A stretch of 40,110 nucleotides of DNA from Streptomyces sp. ASQP_92. Lineage in GTDB: Bacteria; Actinomycetota; Actinomycetes; Streptomycetales; Streptomycetaceae. The position numbers and the translations under genes were made by a program. The stretch lies in the NCBI RefSeq assembly GCF_025399895.1, contig NZ_JAODUA010000033.1:1-40110 (forward strand). The letters are read 5' to 3'. Shown piece by piece: positions 7,349-13,738 of the stretch (positions are counted from its first letter, which is position 1; the number at the start of each line of letters is the position of its first letter). The notes below the pieces were generated by a model, which did no database searches, was not told where the DNA came from, and worked only from the letters and a program-made list of their open reading frames with translations.

Positions 7349-7726
7349 CTCTCACTCCTTCGCTCGCCCGGAATGCTGCCAGCGGGGGAACGCCGCTCTG
7401 CATGGGCCCCTCTGCGAACTTCCTTGCACAGCACGGTATTCCGGGGATCGCGCGGGTGGCCCTGGCTGGCCTGCCGCGCACCGAGGCGAACAGGCCGGTC
7501 GCGTAAAGCGCCAACTCGCCCCGCAGCCAGGTCGCTTCATGGGTATCCGCATATCGGCCATGCTGCGGACAGGCTCGATCGGGAGACTGAACGGAGTCCT
7601 GTCAGGCGGCCGCGACGGCGGTCGTTTGCCGGGCGGGCGGGCGTTCCGGGTCTGGCAGGGGGAGCGGTGCCGATCGGTGGCTGGGGGCGTAACTGACTGC
7701 GTTGCCCCTGTAGTGCTGCGGCGGGT
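7349..7726. other. Intergenic region upstream of the oxidoreductase
   Basis: 378 bases that should hold the promoter of the 7348-5915 operon. No convincing gene is seen on either strand; open frames here lack ribosome binding sites and recognisable motifs. The stretch near 7610-7640 is a low-complexity GC run. Confidence 0.35.
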
Positions 7727-7892
7727 TCAGCCTGCCAGTTGCTGGTGCCACTCGCGGAGCAGAGCTGTCTTCGTGGCTCGCAGAGGCATCCCGGCACCCG
7801 TGGCCGGGTGTCCGGGGGTGAGTGCGGTTTCCAGTGCGGCGTCGAGGGTGAGTGCGCGCGACGCCAGGTCGGACCCGGAGGAGGCGGGTGGG
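7727..7892 (-). pseudogene. Start-less coding tail, unrecognised
   Basis: A minus-strand frame just after the TetR stop reads SDLASRALTLDAALETALTP, then GHPATGAGMPLRATKTALLR and EWHQQLAG, with TGA at 7727-7729. Codon third positions are strongly GC, as in the real genes nearby. No start codon or ribosome binding site was found; upstream the frame runs into the TetR gene in a different phase. I read it as the surviving 3' end of a deleted gene. The family is not recognised. Confidence 0.35.
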
Positions 7893-8405
7893 TCAGTGGT
7901 GACGGAGGGCGATGACGGTGTCCCGCAGCCGCGCCGATGTGGACAGGTTCTGTTGTGAGGGCTCTTCGCCGATCAGCGCCAGCGTGGCGCCCGTTGTCGT
8001 GGCGTGGATGACTCGGGTGGCCAGTGCCACCGGAATGCGAAGGCGCCCGGCCTCCGCGGCCCGGCCCAGCAGTCTCACCAGCAGGGCGTGTGCCTCGTGC
8101 GCTGCCCGTGGGCGCCGTCCGGGCCGCACGGTGCCGTACATGAGCATGTAGAACGCGGGGTGACGCAGCCCGAAGCCGACGTGCAGGTCCCAGCCGAGGT
8201 AAGGATCTGCCACCGGGCCGTCGGGCGTCTGGGCCAGTGCCTCCTGTTTCTCGGCCAGGTACATCTCGAAGCCGTAGGTGGCGAGCTCGCCCAGGAGTCC
8301 GTCCTTGTCGTCGAAAATCCGGCAGAACGCGGGGGCCCTGATGCCCGCGGCTGCGGTGACAGCGTGTGTGGAGACCGCTTCGCTGTCGCCCTCCGCCGCA
8401 CCCAC
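7893..8405 (-). CDS. TetR-family regulator with a damaged N-terminus
   Basis: The readable protein (170 residues from GTG 8405) has the second half of a TetR helix-turn-helix: STHAVTAAAGIRAPAFCRIF followed by DDKDGLLGELATYGFEMYL. A C-terminal ligand domain follows. The first helix, AEQCLEVVGAAEG, lies partly upstream of this start, and an in-frame TGA just before it blocks further extension. A different frame starting at an ATG near 8463 (MQTTYRALPEHDP) would supply the missing residues if one base changed near 8420. A frameshift, or a sequencing error, near the start is therefore likely. It is divergent from the gene at 8463 and upstream of the oxidoreductase operon, its most likely target. 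Confidence 0.7.
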   Translation of the reverse strand: MGAAEGDSEAVSTHAVTAAAGIRAPAFCRIFDDKDGLLGELATYGFEMYLAEKQEALAQTPDGPVADPYLGWDLHVGFGLRHPAFYMLMYGTVRPGRRPRAAHEAHALLVRLLGRAAEAGRLRIPVALATRVIHATTTGATLALIGEEPSQQNLSTSARLRDTVIALRHH

Positions 8406-8462
8406 GACCTCAAGGCACTGTTCGGCGGATCATGTTCGGGCAGGGCCCGGTAGGTTGTCTGC

Positions 8463-8813
8463 ATGTCTTCAGCACTTGTTGTTGGTTACGACCCGCATGC
8501 GATACCTGGCGTCGACGGGGATGCGCTTCGCGCGGCTCTCGACGCGGAGCTGGCCCGGTTCGGCGAGCACGGCATCGACGCGGCCATGACGCTGGTCGCG
8601 TTCGACGAATCAGCCGAGTCCACCCTCATCACGTCGCTGGCCAGGCATCCGTGGGATGTTGTGGTCGTTGGTGGCGGGATCCGCAAGGCCGAGCCATTGC
8701 TTCCGCTGTTCGAGCAGGTCGTAAACCTGATCCGCCGTCATGCGCCGCAGGCTGCTATCGCGTTCAACACCAGCGGAGGCGACAGCGTCGAGGCGGCACA
8801 GCGGTGGCTGTGA
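8463..8813 (+). CDS. Conserved hypothetical protein
   Basis: A 116-residue cytosolic protein: MSSALVVGYDPHAIPGVDGD, then AALDAELARFGEHGIDAAMT and HPWDVVVVGGGIRKAEPLLP. The alternating hydrophobic strands and helices, with VVVVGGGIRK in the centre, suggest a small alpha/beta fold similar in outline to response-regulator receivers, although no phosphoacceptor pattern is clear. It is divergent from the TetR gene and the two starts practically abut, so they share a promoter region and the regulator may control it. A function is not known to me. It has GC-rich codon use and a complete frame, so I regard it as real. Confidence 0.7.
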   Translation: MSSALVVGYDPHAIPGVDGDALRAALDAELARFGEHGIDAAMTLVAFDESAESTLITSLARHPWDVVVVGGGIRKAEPLLPLFEQVVNLIRRHAPQAAIAFNTSGGDSVEAAQRWL

Positions 8814-8828
8814 ATTCGGCCCGTCCGA

Positions 8829-8960
8829 TCACGTCCTGAGCCACAGGCGGATCGCGGCCACGGTGACGGTGCCGTGCAAGACGTACGCGGGCTTGCCATA
8901 CCTCGGGGCCACGGCGCGGGAGTTCACGAGGGCATTGATCGTCCGTTCGACCTCGTTTCT
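8829..8960 (-). pseudogene. IS5-family transposase C-terminal relic
   Basis: Minus-strand translation gives NEVERTINALVNSRAVAPRY, then GKPAYVLHGTVTVAAIRLWL, ending RT and TGA at 8829-8831. This matches the last ~42 residues of Streptomyces IS5-type transposases (NxVERxINxLKxxRAVATRYDK, then TVTVAAIRLWLR), including the conserved acidic residue of the DDE motif (VERT). Nothing upstream continues the protein. Confidence 0.75.
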
Positions 8961-9167
8961 TCTGTTGTCGTCGCACATCGTTCTGAGTTGTTGCTGTGGC
9001 TTCGAGCTGGGATTTCGCAGTTTTCCTGAGTGTTTTTTCTGAGTGTTGTTCGCGGCGCCCCGGGGTGTGGTTCTGAGTGGGGCCGTGGTGGCTGTCCTGT
9101 GTGTATGTCGCCTGTGCAGGTGGGTTGAGCGTGGTGCAGTTCTGGCGGGCTGCTACGTGACGGCGGT

Positions 9168-9371
9168 TCAGGTGGTGTCGGGGTGGGTGAGGTCCTCGTG
9201 GGTGAGGCCGACATGGGTGGCTTTGCCTGCTTTGCTGACGGTGGTGGGTGGCAGGAGGCGGATGTGGATGAAGTAGACGCGGACGCTGGAGATTTCGGTG
9301 TACGGGGGGCAGCGGGAGGCGAGGACGTCCGCAAGGGCCGACCGGCGGCGGCTGTGAAAATCGCTGTCCGA
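9168..9371 (-). pseudogene. Start-less coding tail, unrecognised
   Basis: The minus strand reads DFHSRRRSALADVLASRCPP, YTEISSVRVYFIHIRLLPPT and TVSKAGKATHVGLTHEDLTH, ending PDTT. Almost every codon ends in G or C, so this was once translated. The frame is closed upstream by TGA at 9372-9374 and has no ATG or GTG near its beginning. It is probably the 3' end of a gene whose 5' part was lost next to the maleylpyruvate-isomerase-like gene. I do not recognise it. Confidence 0.4.
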
Positions 9372-9400
9372 TCACCGGAGCACGGTGATAGACATCGGGT

Positions 9401-10201
9401 GTGGAAAAGAATCTTGAGTTCCCTGACCTGTTGCGACTGATCGATGAACGGTCTACCGCGTTCCGTGCCGTGGTCGCCGCCGCGCCCGGTCTCGACGCAC
9501 AGGTGCCGACCTGTCCCGGGTGGACGCTGTTCGATCTGGTGAAGCACCTGGGTGGGGGAGACCGTTTCTGGGCCGCCATCGTAGGCGCGGGGCCTGCCGA
9601 CGCGCCTCCGGCCGAGGCCGTCGCCGCGCGTGCCGCGCTGGAAGTGTCTCAGGAGCGTGAGGCGTTGCTGTCCTGGCTGGACGCGTCGACGGAGCTTCTG
9701 CTGGGCGCTCTGCGTGAGGCGGGACCGGAGAGCGGGTGCTGGACGTGGTGGCCCGCGTCGCAGTCACCGCAGACCGCCGGCGGCACCGCGCGGCACCGGG
9801 TCCAGGAGACCGCGGTGCACACCTACGACGCTCAGCTCGCCGGGGGTGCCCCGCAGCCGCTGCCGGTCGAGGTGGCACTCGATGGTGTGGAGGAGTTCCT
9901 GTTCACCGTCTGCGGAACGCCGAGTGCCTGGCCGCACAAGCCCACGGCCTTCGACTTCCACACCGCCGAGGGCCGCTCCTGGCGCCTCACCGTCGACGGC
10001 GACGGCGCACGCACAACCCGTATCCCCGCGCCCACCACGGCGACCGGCGAGGACTCGGACGCAGCCGGCGCCTCCGTCCACGGCACGGCCAGTGAACTGG
10101 TCCTCTACCTGTACGACCGGATCAAGGCCGACTCCTTGCGCGTCGACGGAGACGCAGGGCTGCTCGACCTGCTCCGCGCCTGGGAGCCGGAGGAGAAGTA
10201 G
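9401..10201 (+). CDS. Maleylpyruvate isomerase-family mycothiol-dependent enzyme
   Basis: The 266-residue protein has the two-domain form of the actinobacterial MDMPI/DinB-like family. The N-terminal bundle contains VPTCPGWTLFDLVKHLGGGD (first metal-ligand histidine in KHLG) and RHRVQETAVHTYDAQLAGG (the E-x3-H metal site, HETAVHRxDAE in relatives). A C-terminal SCP-like domain ends LVLYLYDRIKADSLRVDGDA. Such enzymes use mycothiol, the actinomycete thiol, for isomerisation or conjugation; the substrate is unknown. The start is GTG 9401 with only a weak upstream purine run. It stands alone between IS relics. A second family member is at 29643-30365. Confidence 0.85.
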   Translation: MEKNLEFPDLLRLIDERSTAFRAVVAAAPGLDAQVPTCPGWTLFDLVKHLGGGDRFWAAIVGAGPADAPPAEAVAARAALEVSQEREALLSWLDASTELLLGALREAGPESGCWTWWPASQSPQTAGGTARHRVQETAVHTYDAQLAGGAPQPLPVEVALDGVEEFLFTVCGTPSAWPHKPTAFDFHTAEGRSWRLTVDGDGARTTRIPAPTTATGEDSDAAGASVHGTASELVLYLYDRIKADSLRVDGDAGLLDLLRAWEPEEK

Positions 10202-10684
10202 AACGTAGCCGGGCGTGGTTGGCCGCGCATCGAGTCAGTAGGACGCGATTTCTCGCCGGGTTCGTCAGTCGCGGGCTCAAGCCCGCGAGGCGGCCTCGGC
10301 GCGTTGCCAAGCCGACGTCTACTTGGTCAGGGCTCGAAGTCACGACCTCCGCACGATCAGAGACGAGTACTTCGACAGCCGGGCACCCGCCGACCGGCTC
10401 GCTCTCCGCGAGCCGGCGGTTCTGCGTCGAGCCGACCCCTGTCCGCGCTTCTGGCCCCGCTAACCCGCCGGGTGATCATTCGTCAGGTAGGCAATGGGTA
10501 GCTGTTCTTCTCCTCAACCCGCTCAGCGGCTACTTCCGCTCCCGCCATCGGTGTCCCCACCGCGGGTTCCGGCGTGGGGGATCCAAGTGAGCATGTCTGG
10601 CCAGCACCTGAGCGGCTGATGGGGCAACATGACGAAGAGCCTCATCAACCGCACCGTTCACGCTCTGTGGGGGCGGTTGGCCGG
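10202..10684. other. Gap with two hairpins and one orphan open frame
   Basis: CGCGGGC (10270-10276) pairs with GCCCGCG (10281-10287) around TCAA, a possible terminator for the preceding gene. CCGGCTCGC (10394-10402) pairs perfectly with GCGAGCCGG (10408-10416). A plus-strand frame at 10242-10463 reads ARSHDLRTIRDEYFDSRAPA and could be decayed coding sequence, but it has no start codon. No complete gene is recognised. Confidence 0.4.
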
Positions 10685-11273
10685 GCCTGATCACTACTTT
10701 GGTTGTGTCGGTCGGGGAAACCTGTATCGACGCAGCCAGCGCCCTTTACCGCAGCCGGCCGCCGCGCTCGGTGGTGCTTTCGATGGATTAGAAGACCGCG
10801 ATGGCCGCCCGCTTGTGCAGGCACCCCGACCAGCCACCCGCCCCCAGGCGGGCGCGGTGCCGGGAGTTCGAGTACATCCACTGCGGCACCGTTTCGGTCA
10901 CCGCCGCACTGGAGGTGCGCACCGGGCAGGTGGTGGAGGAGTTGTCGCGTAACGACTCCGCGCACTTCGTCCGGTTCCTGGCCCGTCTGGACGGTGCATC
11001 CCGGCAGGGCCGACAATCCATCTGGTCTCGAGCGACGGCTCCTCGCACACCTTCAAGGCCACTCGTGCCTGGCTGGCTGGCGAAGCGTCCGCGGATCGTG
11101 GTGCACTACAGCCCCAAGCAACGCCTCCGGCCTCAACCAGGTGGAGATCTTCTTCTCCCTCATGGCCCGCCGCCGTGCTGAGCCGCGGCGAATTCTCCTC
11201 CCGCACCAACCTGCTGGAGAAGGTCATGGATCTCGCCATCGTCCATACCGAGACGGCTCGCCCGTTCCGTTGA
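10685..11273 (+). pseudogene. IS630-family transposase relic, multiple frameshifts
   Basis: Pieces of one IS630-type DDE transposase occur in order but in changing frames. They are SALYRSRPPRSVVLSMD near 10735-10790, then REFEYIHCGTVSVTAALEVR and SRNDSAHFVRFLARLDGAS in one frame (10860-11000), HLVSSDGSSHTFKATRAWLA (11020-11080), NQVEIFFSLMARR (11135-11170), and finally LSRGEFSSRTNLLEKVMDLA with TARPFR and TGA at 11271-11273. Relatives read REFEYxRxGTVSLxAAL, NGSSHTSRATRAWL and WLNQVEIFFS. At least three frame changes and small deletions make it non-functional. Confidence 0.8.
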
Positions 11274-11304
11274 AAATACGAAGGGCGGCCCCGCCAGACT
11301 GGGG

Positions 11305-11880
11305 ATGAGAGCCCCACCGCTGCGAAGGACCCGTGCCACGCCCGCTGACTCCGTTCTGCAGATTAAGGTCACCCTGGTCGATGTCCGCCCGCCGATCTGG
11401 CGGCGGCTGCAGGTCCCGGCCGACGTCACGCTCGACCGCCTGCACCTGGTGATACAGAGAGCGATGGGCTGGGAGAACGACCACATGCACCTCTTCCAGA
11501 CCGCGGCCGGGGACTACGGGCACCGCGACAGCGAGCTCGGGCACCGTGACGAGCGCAAGGTCCCGCTCTACGCGGTCGCTCCCGCCGTCGGGGACAAGAT
11601 CAGCTACATTTACGACTTCGGTGACCACTGGGTGCACCGCATCGAAGTGGAGAAGGTCCTGCCCAAGGACTCGGGCACCACCTACCCCCGCTGCCTGACC
11701 GGCCGCCGGGCCTGCACACCGGAGGACTGCGGCGGCACATGGGGCTACGCGAACCTCATCGAGGCCATCAGCGACCCCGGGCACGAAGAACACGACGAAC
11801 TCCTGGAATGGGTTGGCGGCGCCTTCGACCCCAATCGGTTCGACGCCGAGGACATCAACAGGCGCCTCACGGCCCGATAG
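11305..11880 (+). CDS. Plasmid pRiA4b ORF-3 family protein
   Basis: The 191-residue protein fits the pRiA4b ORF-3-like family: VTLVDVRPPIWRRLQVPADV, then LDRLHLVIQRAMGWENDHMH, the hallmark ISYIYDFGDHWVHRIEVEKV, the cysteine-bearing YPRCLTGRRACTPEDCGG, and EHDELLEWVGGAFDPNRFDA near the C-terminus. The family is widespread on plasmids and in actinomycetes. Its biochemical role is not established, although the four-cysteine/histidine cluster suggests metal binding. The frame is complete and intact. ATG 11305 has only a GGGG directly before it. It sits between an IS630 relic and an empty stretch, so there is no operon partner. Confidence 0.85.
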   Translation: MRAPPLRRTRATPADSVLQIKVTLVDVRPPIWRRLQVPADVTLDRLHLVIQRAMGWENDHMHLFQTAAGDYGHRDSELGHRDERKVPLYAVAPAVGDKISYIYDFGDHWVHRIEVEKVLPKDSGTTYPRCLTGRRACTPEDCGGTWGYANLIEAISDPGHEEHDELLEWVGGAFDPNRFDAEDINRRLTAR

Positions 11881-12444
11881 CCGGCAGCGGAACCTCAGCG
11901 GCGCAGCACCAGCCTGCAAGCGTGCATCAGGATTGAAGGCGCGACCGACGACCAGGTCCGCCACGTACGGCCGGGGCGCCCGCTCGGTGAGTTTCTCCAG
12001 CCTGTGTGGTGTCCTGCGCTGCATCTGGCCTGCTCAGATGGAGGTTGGAAACGCTCAGTGCCCACTAGGGCTTCGGATTGGTTCCGTTCGGCGATGGCGG
12101 TTGGGGCTATGCGCGCACGGTCCGAAGCCACTTCACCAAACGGCTCCTGGCCCGGCGCTGCGAACATCACGGCACCCCTGCCGCCGCCGACGCAGCCGTG
12201 CCCGACTGGCACACCTGCGATCCCGAGCGGCAACCGAGACCACCCGGTCACTGCGGCTGCGGCCGGCCCAGGGGCGGCCACTGACGCCTCAAAGGTTCCG
12301 AGGTCGCTGAACTCGCGCGACGCATACCGTACTTGAGCGGCAGATCGGTCTCGGCGCCGAAAGCGAAGGCCGGGTCGCACGGGGGGCGTGCGGGAAACGC
12401 GGTGGAGGCCGGTGGGGTGTGCGTGACAGAGTGGGCCTCGTTGA
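11881..12444. other. Gap with a possible Cys/His-rich fragment
   Basis: No complete gene is recognised. A plus-strand frame from just after a stop at 12066 to TGA at 12282-12284 reads GWGYARTVRSHFTKRLLARR, then CEHHGTPAAADAAVPDWHTC and PPGHCGCGRPRGGH. Its GC-rich third positions and clustered cysteines and histidines suggest decayed coding DNA for a metal-binding tail. It has only a TTG (12078) as possible start. Promoter elements for the tRNA should lie in the last 60 bases. Confidence 0.35.
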
Positions 12445-12521
12445 AGGGGTGTAGCTCAGTTGGCCAGAGCGCCGGTCTCCAAAACCGGATGCCGCAGGTT
12501 CGATTCCTGCCACCCCTGCCA
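12445..12521 (+). tRNA. tRNA-Trp (anticodon CCA), 3' CCA encoded
   Basis: The sequence folds as a full cloverleaf. The acceptor stem AGGGGTG pairs with CACCCCT, the D arm starts GCTCAGTTGG, and the anticodon stem CCGGT/ACCGG carries loop CTCCAAA, giving anticodon CCA (tryptophan). The T arm is GCAGG-TTCGATT-CCTGC. A discriminator G is followed by genomically encoded CCA. All stems are intact. It lies in an accessory region far from any translation genes and may be a second tRNA-Trp copy, or an old integration site, though no integrase is nearby. Confidence 0.95.
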
Positions 12522-12610
12522 CCCAGCCATCTCTACCATCCAGGGCATCTCGCCGTTTCCGTCCGCCTCGGCATGCGGCGCGGGCCCGACGGCACTCCGA
12601 GGAACAGCAG

Positions 12611-13162
12611 TTGACACCGTATTCCCTGGCGTTCTACGTGAACGTCGTCAGCACCGGCACCCTGCTCGGGGCACGTCCCACGGACACTCCCGAACGTGTC
12701 GCTGAGGCCATGGGATCACGCTTTGGCGAGAACAGTTTCGATCCGCGGAGCATGTGGCGCGACTACGGCTTGGTGGAGTTCTTCTGGCAGCGTGCCGATG
12801 CCGGTGAGCCCTGGGTGGGGCACCATTTCACTGTGCAGGTCCACCGGCTCGCCCACCGGGACCGCACCCTGATCGGCGAGACGCTCCGCGAGCGGTACGG
12901 GCGGTTCACGCCCAGGCTCCGGTTCGAGAAGCTGCGGCGGTTGCTGGAGCGGCGCGGTGTGCCTCTGGTGGAGGTCCCGGACCCGGCGAACGCACCGTAC
13001 TACCGGGTGTTCTGGCAACCGGAGTCCAAGGTGGCCGTCACGGTCATCGCCGGCTACGGCGAATACACCACCCCGGACAATCTGCGCGTAGGCGACGTTT
13101 ACAGCATCATCGCCCCCATGACCGACGCGGAGGTGGAGTGGCGCAAAGCGCAGGCCGCGTGA
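12611..13162 (+). CDS. Conserved hypothetical protein, possibly immunity-like
   Basis: The 183-residue cytosolic protein starts at TTG 12611, seven bases after GAGGA. It reads TPYSLAFYVNVVSTGTLLGA, then MWRDYGLVEFFWQRADAGEP, WVGHHFTVQVHRLAHRDRTL and FWQPESKVAVTVIAGYGEYT. From memory, proteins with the DYGLVEFFW and VGHHFTVQVHRL motifs are common singletons in Streptomyces, often near secreted-toxin or Rhs-type loci, but I cannot name the domain. No membrane or signal segment is visible. It begins 90 bases past tRNA-Trp. The frame is complete and codon use is normal, so it is real; its function is unknown. Confidence 0.7.
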   Translation: MTPYSLAFYVNVVSTGTLLGARPTDTPERVAEAMGSRFGENSFDPRSMWRDYGLVEFFWQRADAGEPWVGHHFTVQVHRLAHRDRTLIGETLRERYGRFTPRLRFEKLRRLLERRGVPLVEVPDPANAPYYRVFWQPESKVAVTVIAGYGEYTTPDNLRVGDVYSIIAPMTDAEVEWRKAQAA

Positions 13163-13271
13163 TCCGGCAGGCCTCGCCGCATAGCGAACGCGCCGACTTC
13201 TCAGCGCCTGTTGGGCCCCTCACACCACCCTCCGAGGAGAATCGTGCAATCATCGCCCCCCCCACCGCGAC

Positions 13272-13379
13272 ATGGAAATTTTCTTGACGGTCGTCGGTGA
13301 GCACCTAGTGCAGGCTGACGCCGACGTATCCATCGACCTCTTCACCGATGAAGAAATCACCGAGCTGTTTCCAACCTGA
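13272..13379 (+). CDS. Tiny acidic ORF, uncertain
   Basis: A 35-codon frame starting ATG 13272 reads MEIFLTVVGEHLVQADADVS and ends FTDEEITELFPT. Its composition is more acidic and less GC-biased than its neighbours. No good ribosome binding site is visible. It could be the surviving C-terminus of a small acidic protein such as an antitoxin or immunity protein. It directly precedes the transposase fragments. Confidence 0.25.
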   Translation: MEIFLTVVGEHLVQADADVSIDLFTDEEITELFPT

Positions 13380-13417
13380 CGGCGGTGTCCGTCACTTGGG
13401 CGGCTCTGCAGCGCGAT

Positions 13418-13474
13418 GAAGCTCCTGGTAGGAGGTGTCACGACCAAGATCCACCGTGCCCCACCAGGAGCTTC
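13418..13474 (+). promoter_or_regulatory. 12-bp inverted repeat covering a transposase start
   Basis: GAAGCTCCTGGT (13418-13429) is the exact reverse complement of ACCAGGAGCTTC (13463-13474). The right arm falls within the first codons of the transposase fragment that starts GTG 13456. In mRNA this would pair the leader with the translation-initiation region. It could be an end repeat or a translation-limiting hairpin of the insertion sequence. Confidence 0.5.
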
Positions 13475-13602
13475 GCGAGCTTGGCTACCCGTCGTCGATT
13501 GATCTGTCCAGCCGCGCCCTGCGATGCCTGAGCGCTCAACTGCATGCCCGGCTGCGGGAGGTGGGAACGCGCTGGCGGCGTCTGCCCGCGGACCGACAGG
13601 TT
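13456..13602 (+). pseudogene. IS5-like transposase N-terminal fragment
   Basis: From GTG 13456 the frame reads VPHQELRELGYPSSIDLSSR, then ALRCLSAQLHARLREVGTRW and RRLPADRQ. This matches the start of a common Streptomyces IS5-type/DDE_Tnp_4 transposase (VPHQELRxLxYPSxLDLSSxTL, then GTRWRRLxxGRQALL). Homology stops at about 13602, where a different transposase fragment begins in the same reading direction. The catalytic part is missing. Confidence 0.65.
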
Positions 13603-13738
13603 CCGCCACGGAGTCATGTTCATACGAAGGCCGCAGAGGTGATTGTGCTCGACCACGATGCCCGGCGGGACGCCTTCGACTTTGCGTCCCGCGTCCGGGA
13701 GGACTTCTACGGATGCTTGACCCGGCGCGGTGACACCT
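13603..13738 (+). pseudogene. N-terminal fragment of a second transposase
   Basis: The frame continues into KAAEVIVLDHDARRDAFDFA and SRVREDFYGCLTRRGDTW. I recall this pattern (DHDALRDAxDFAxRVRxxFYxCLTRRxDALFEL) as the start of another large actinobacterial transposase family. It ends abruptly near 13738. Its antisense strand supplies the last ~10 codons of the neighbouring FAD-dependent oxidoreductase gene. Confidence 0.5.

Noticed and set aside
12289..12522. Minus-strand open frame starting MAGVAGIEPAASGFGDRRSG across the tRNA
   Set aside because: This is the well-known false protein produced by translating the antisense of a tRNA gene (the GIEPAxSGFGDRRS artefact). The tRNA-Trp cloverleaf explains it.
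12445..13400. Integrative element or prophage attached at tRNA-Trp
   Set aside because: No integrase, excisionase or phage structural gene was found on either side, and no second copy of the tRNA 3' end was noticed.
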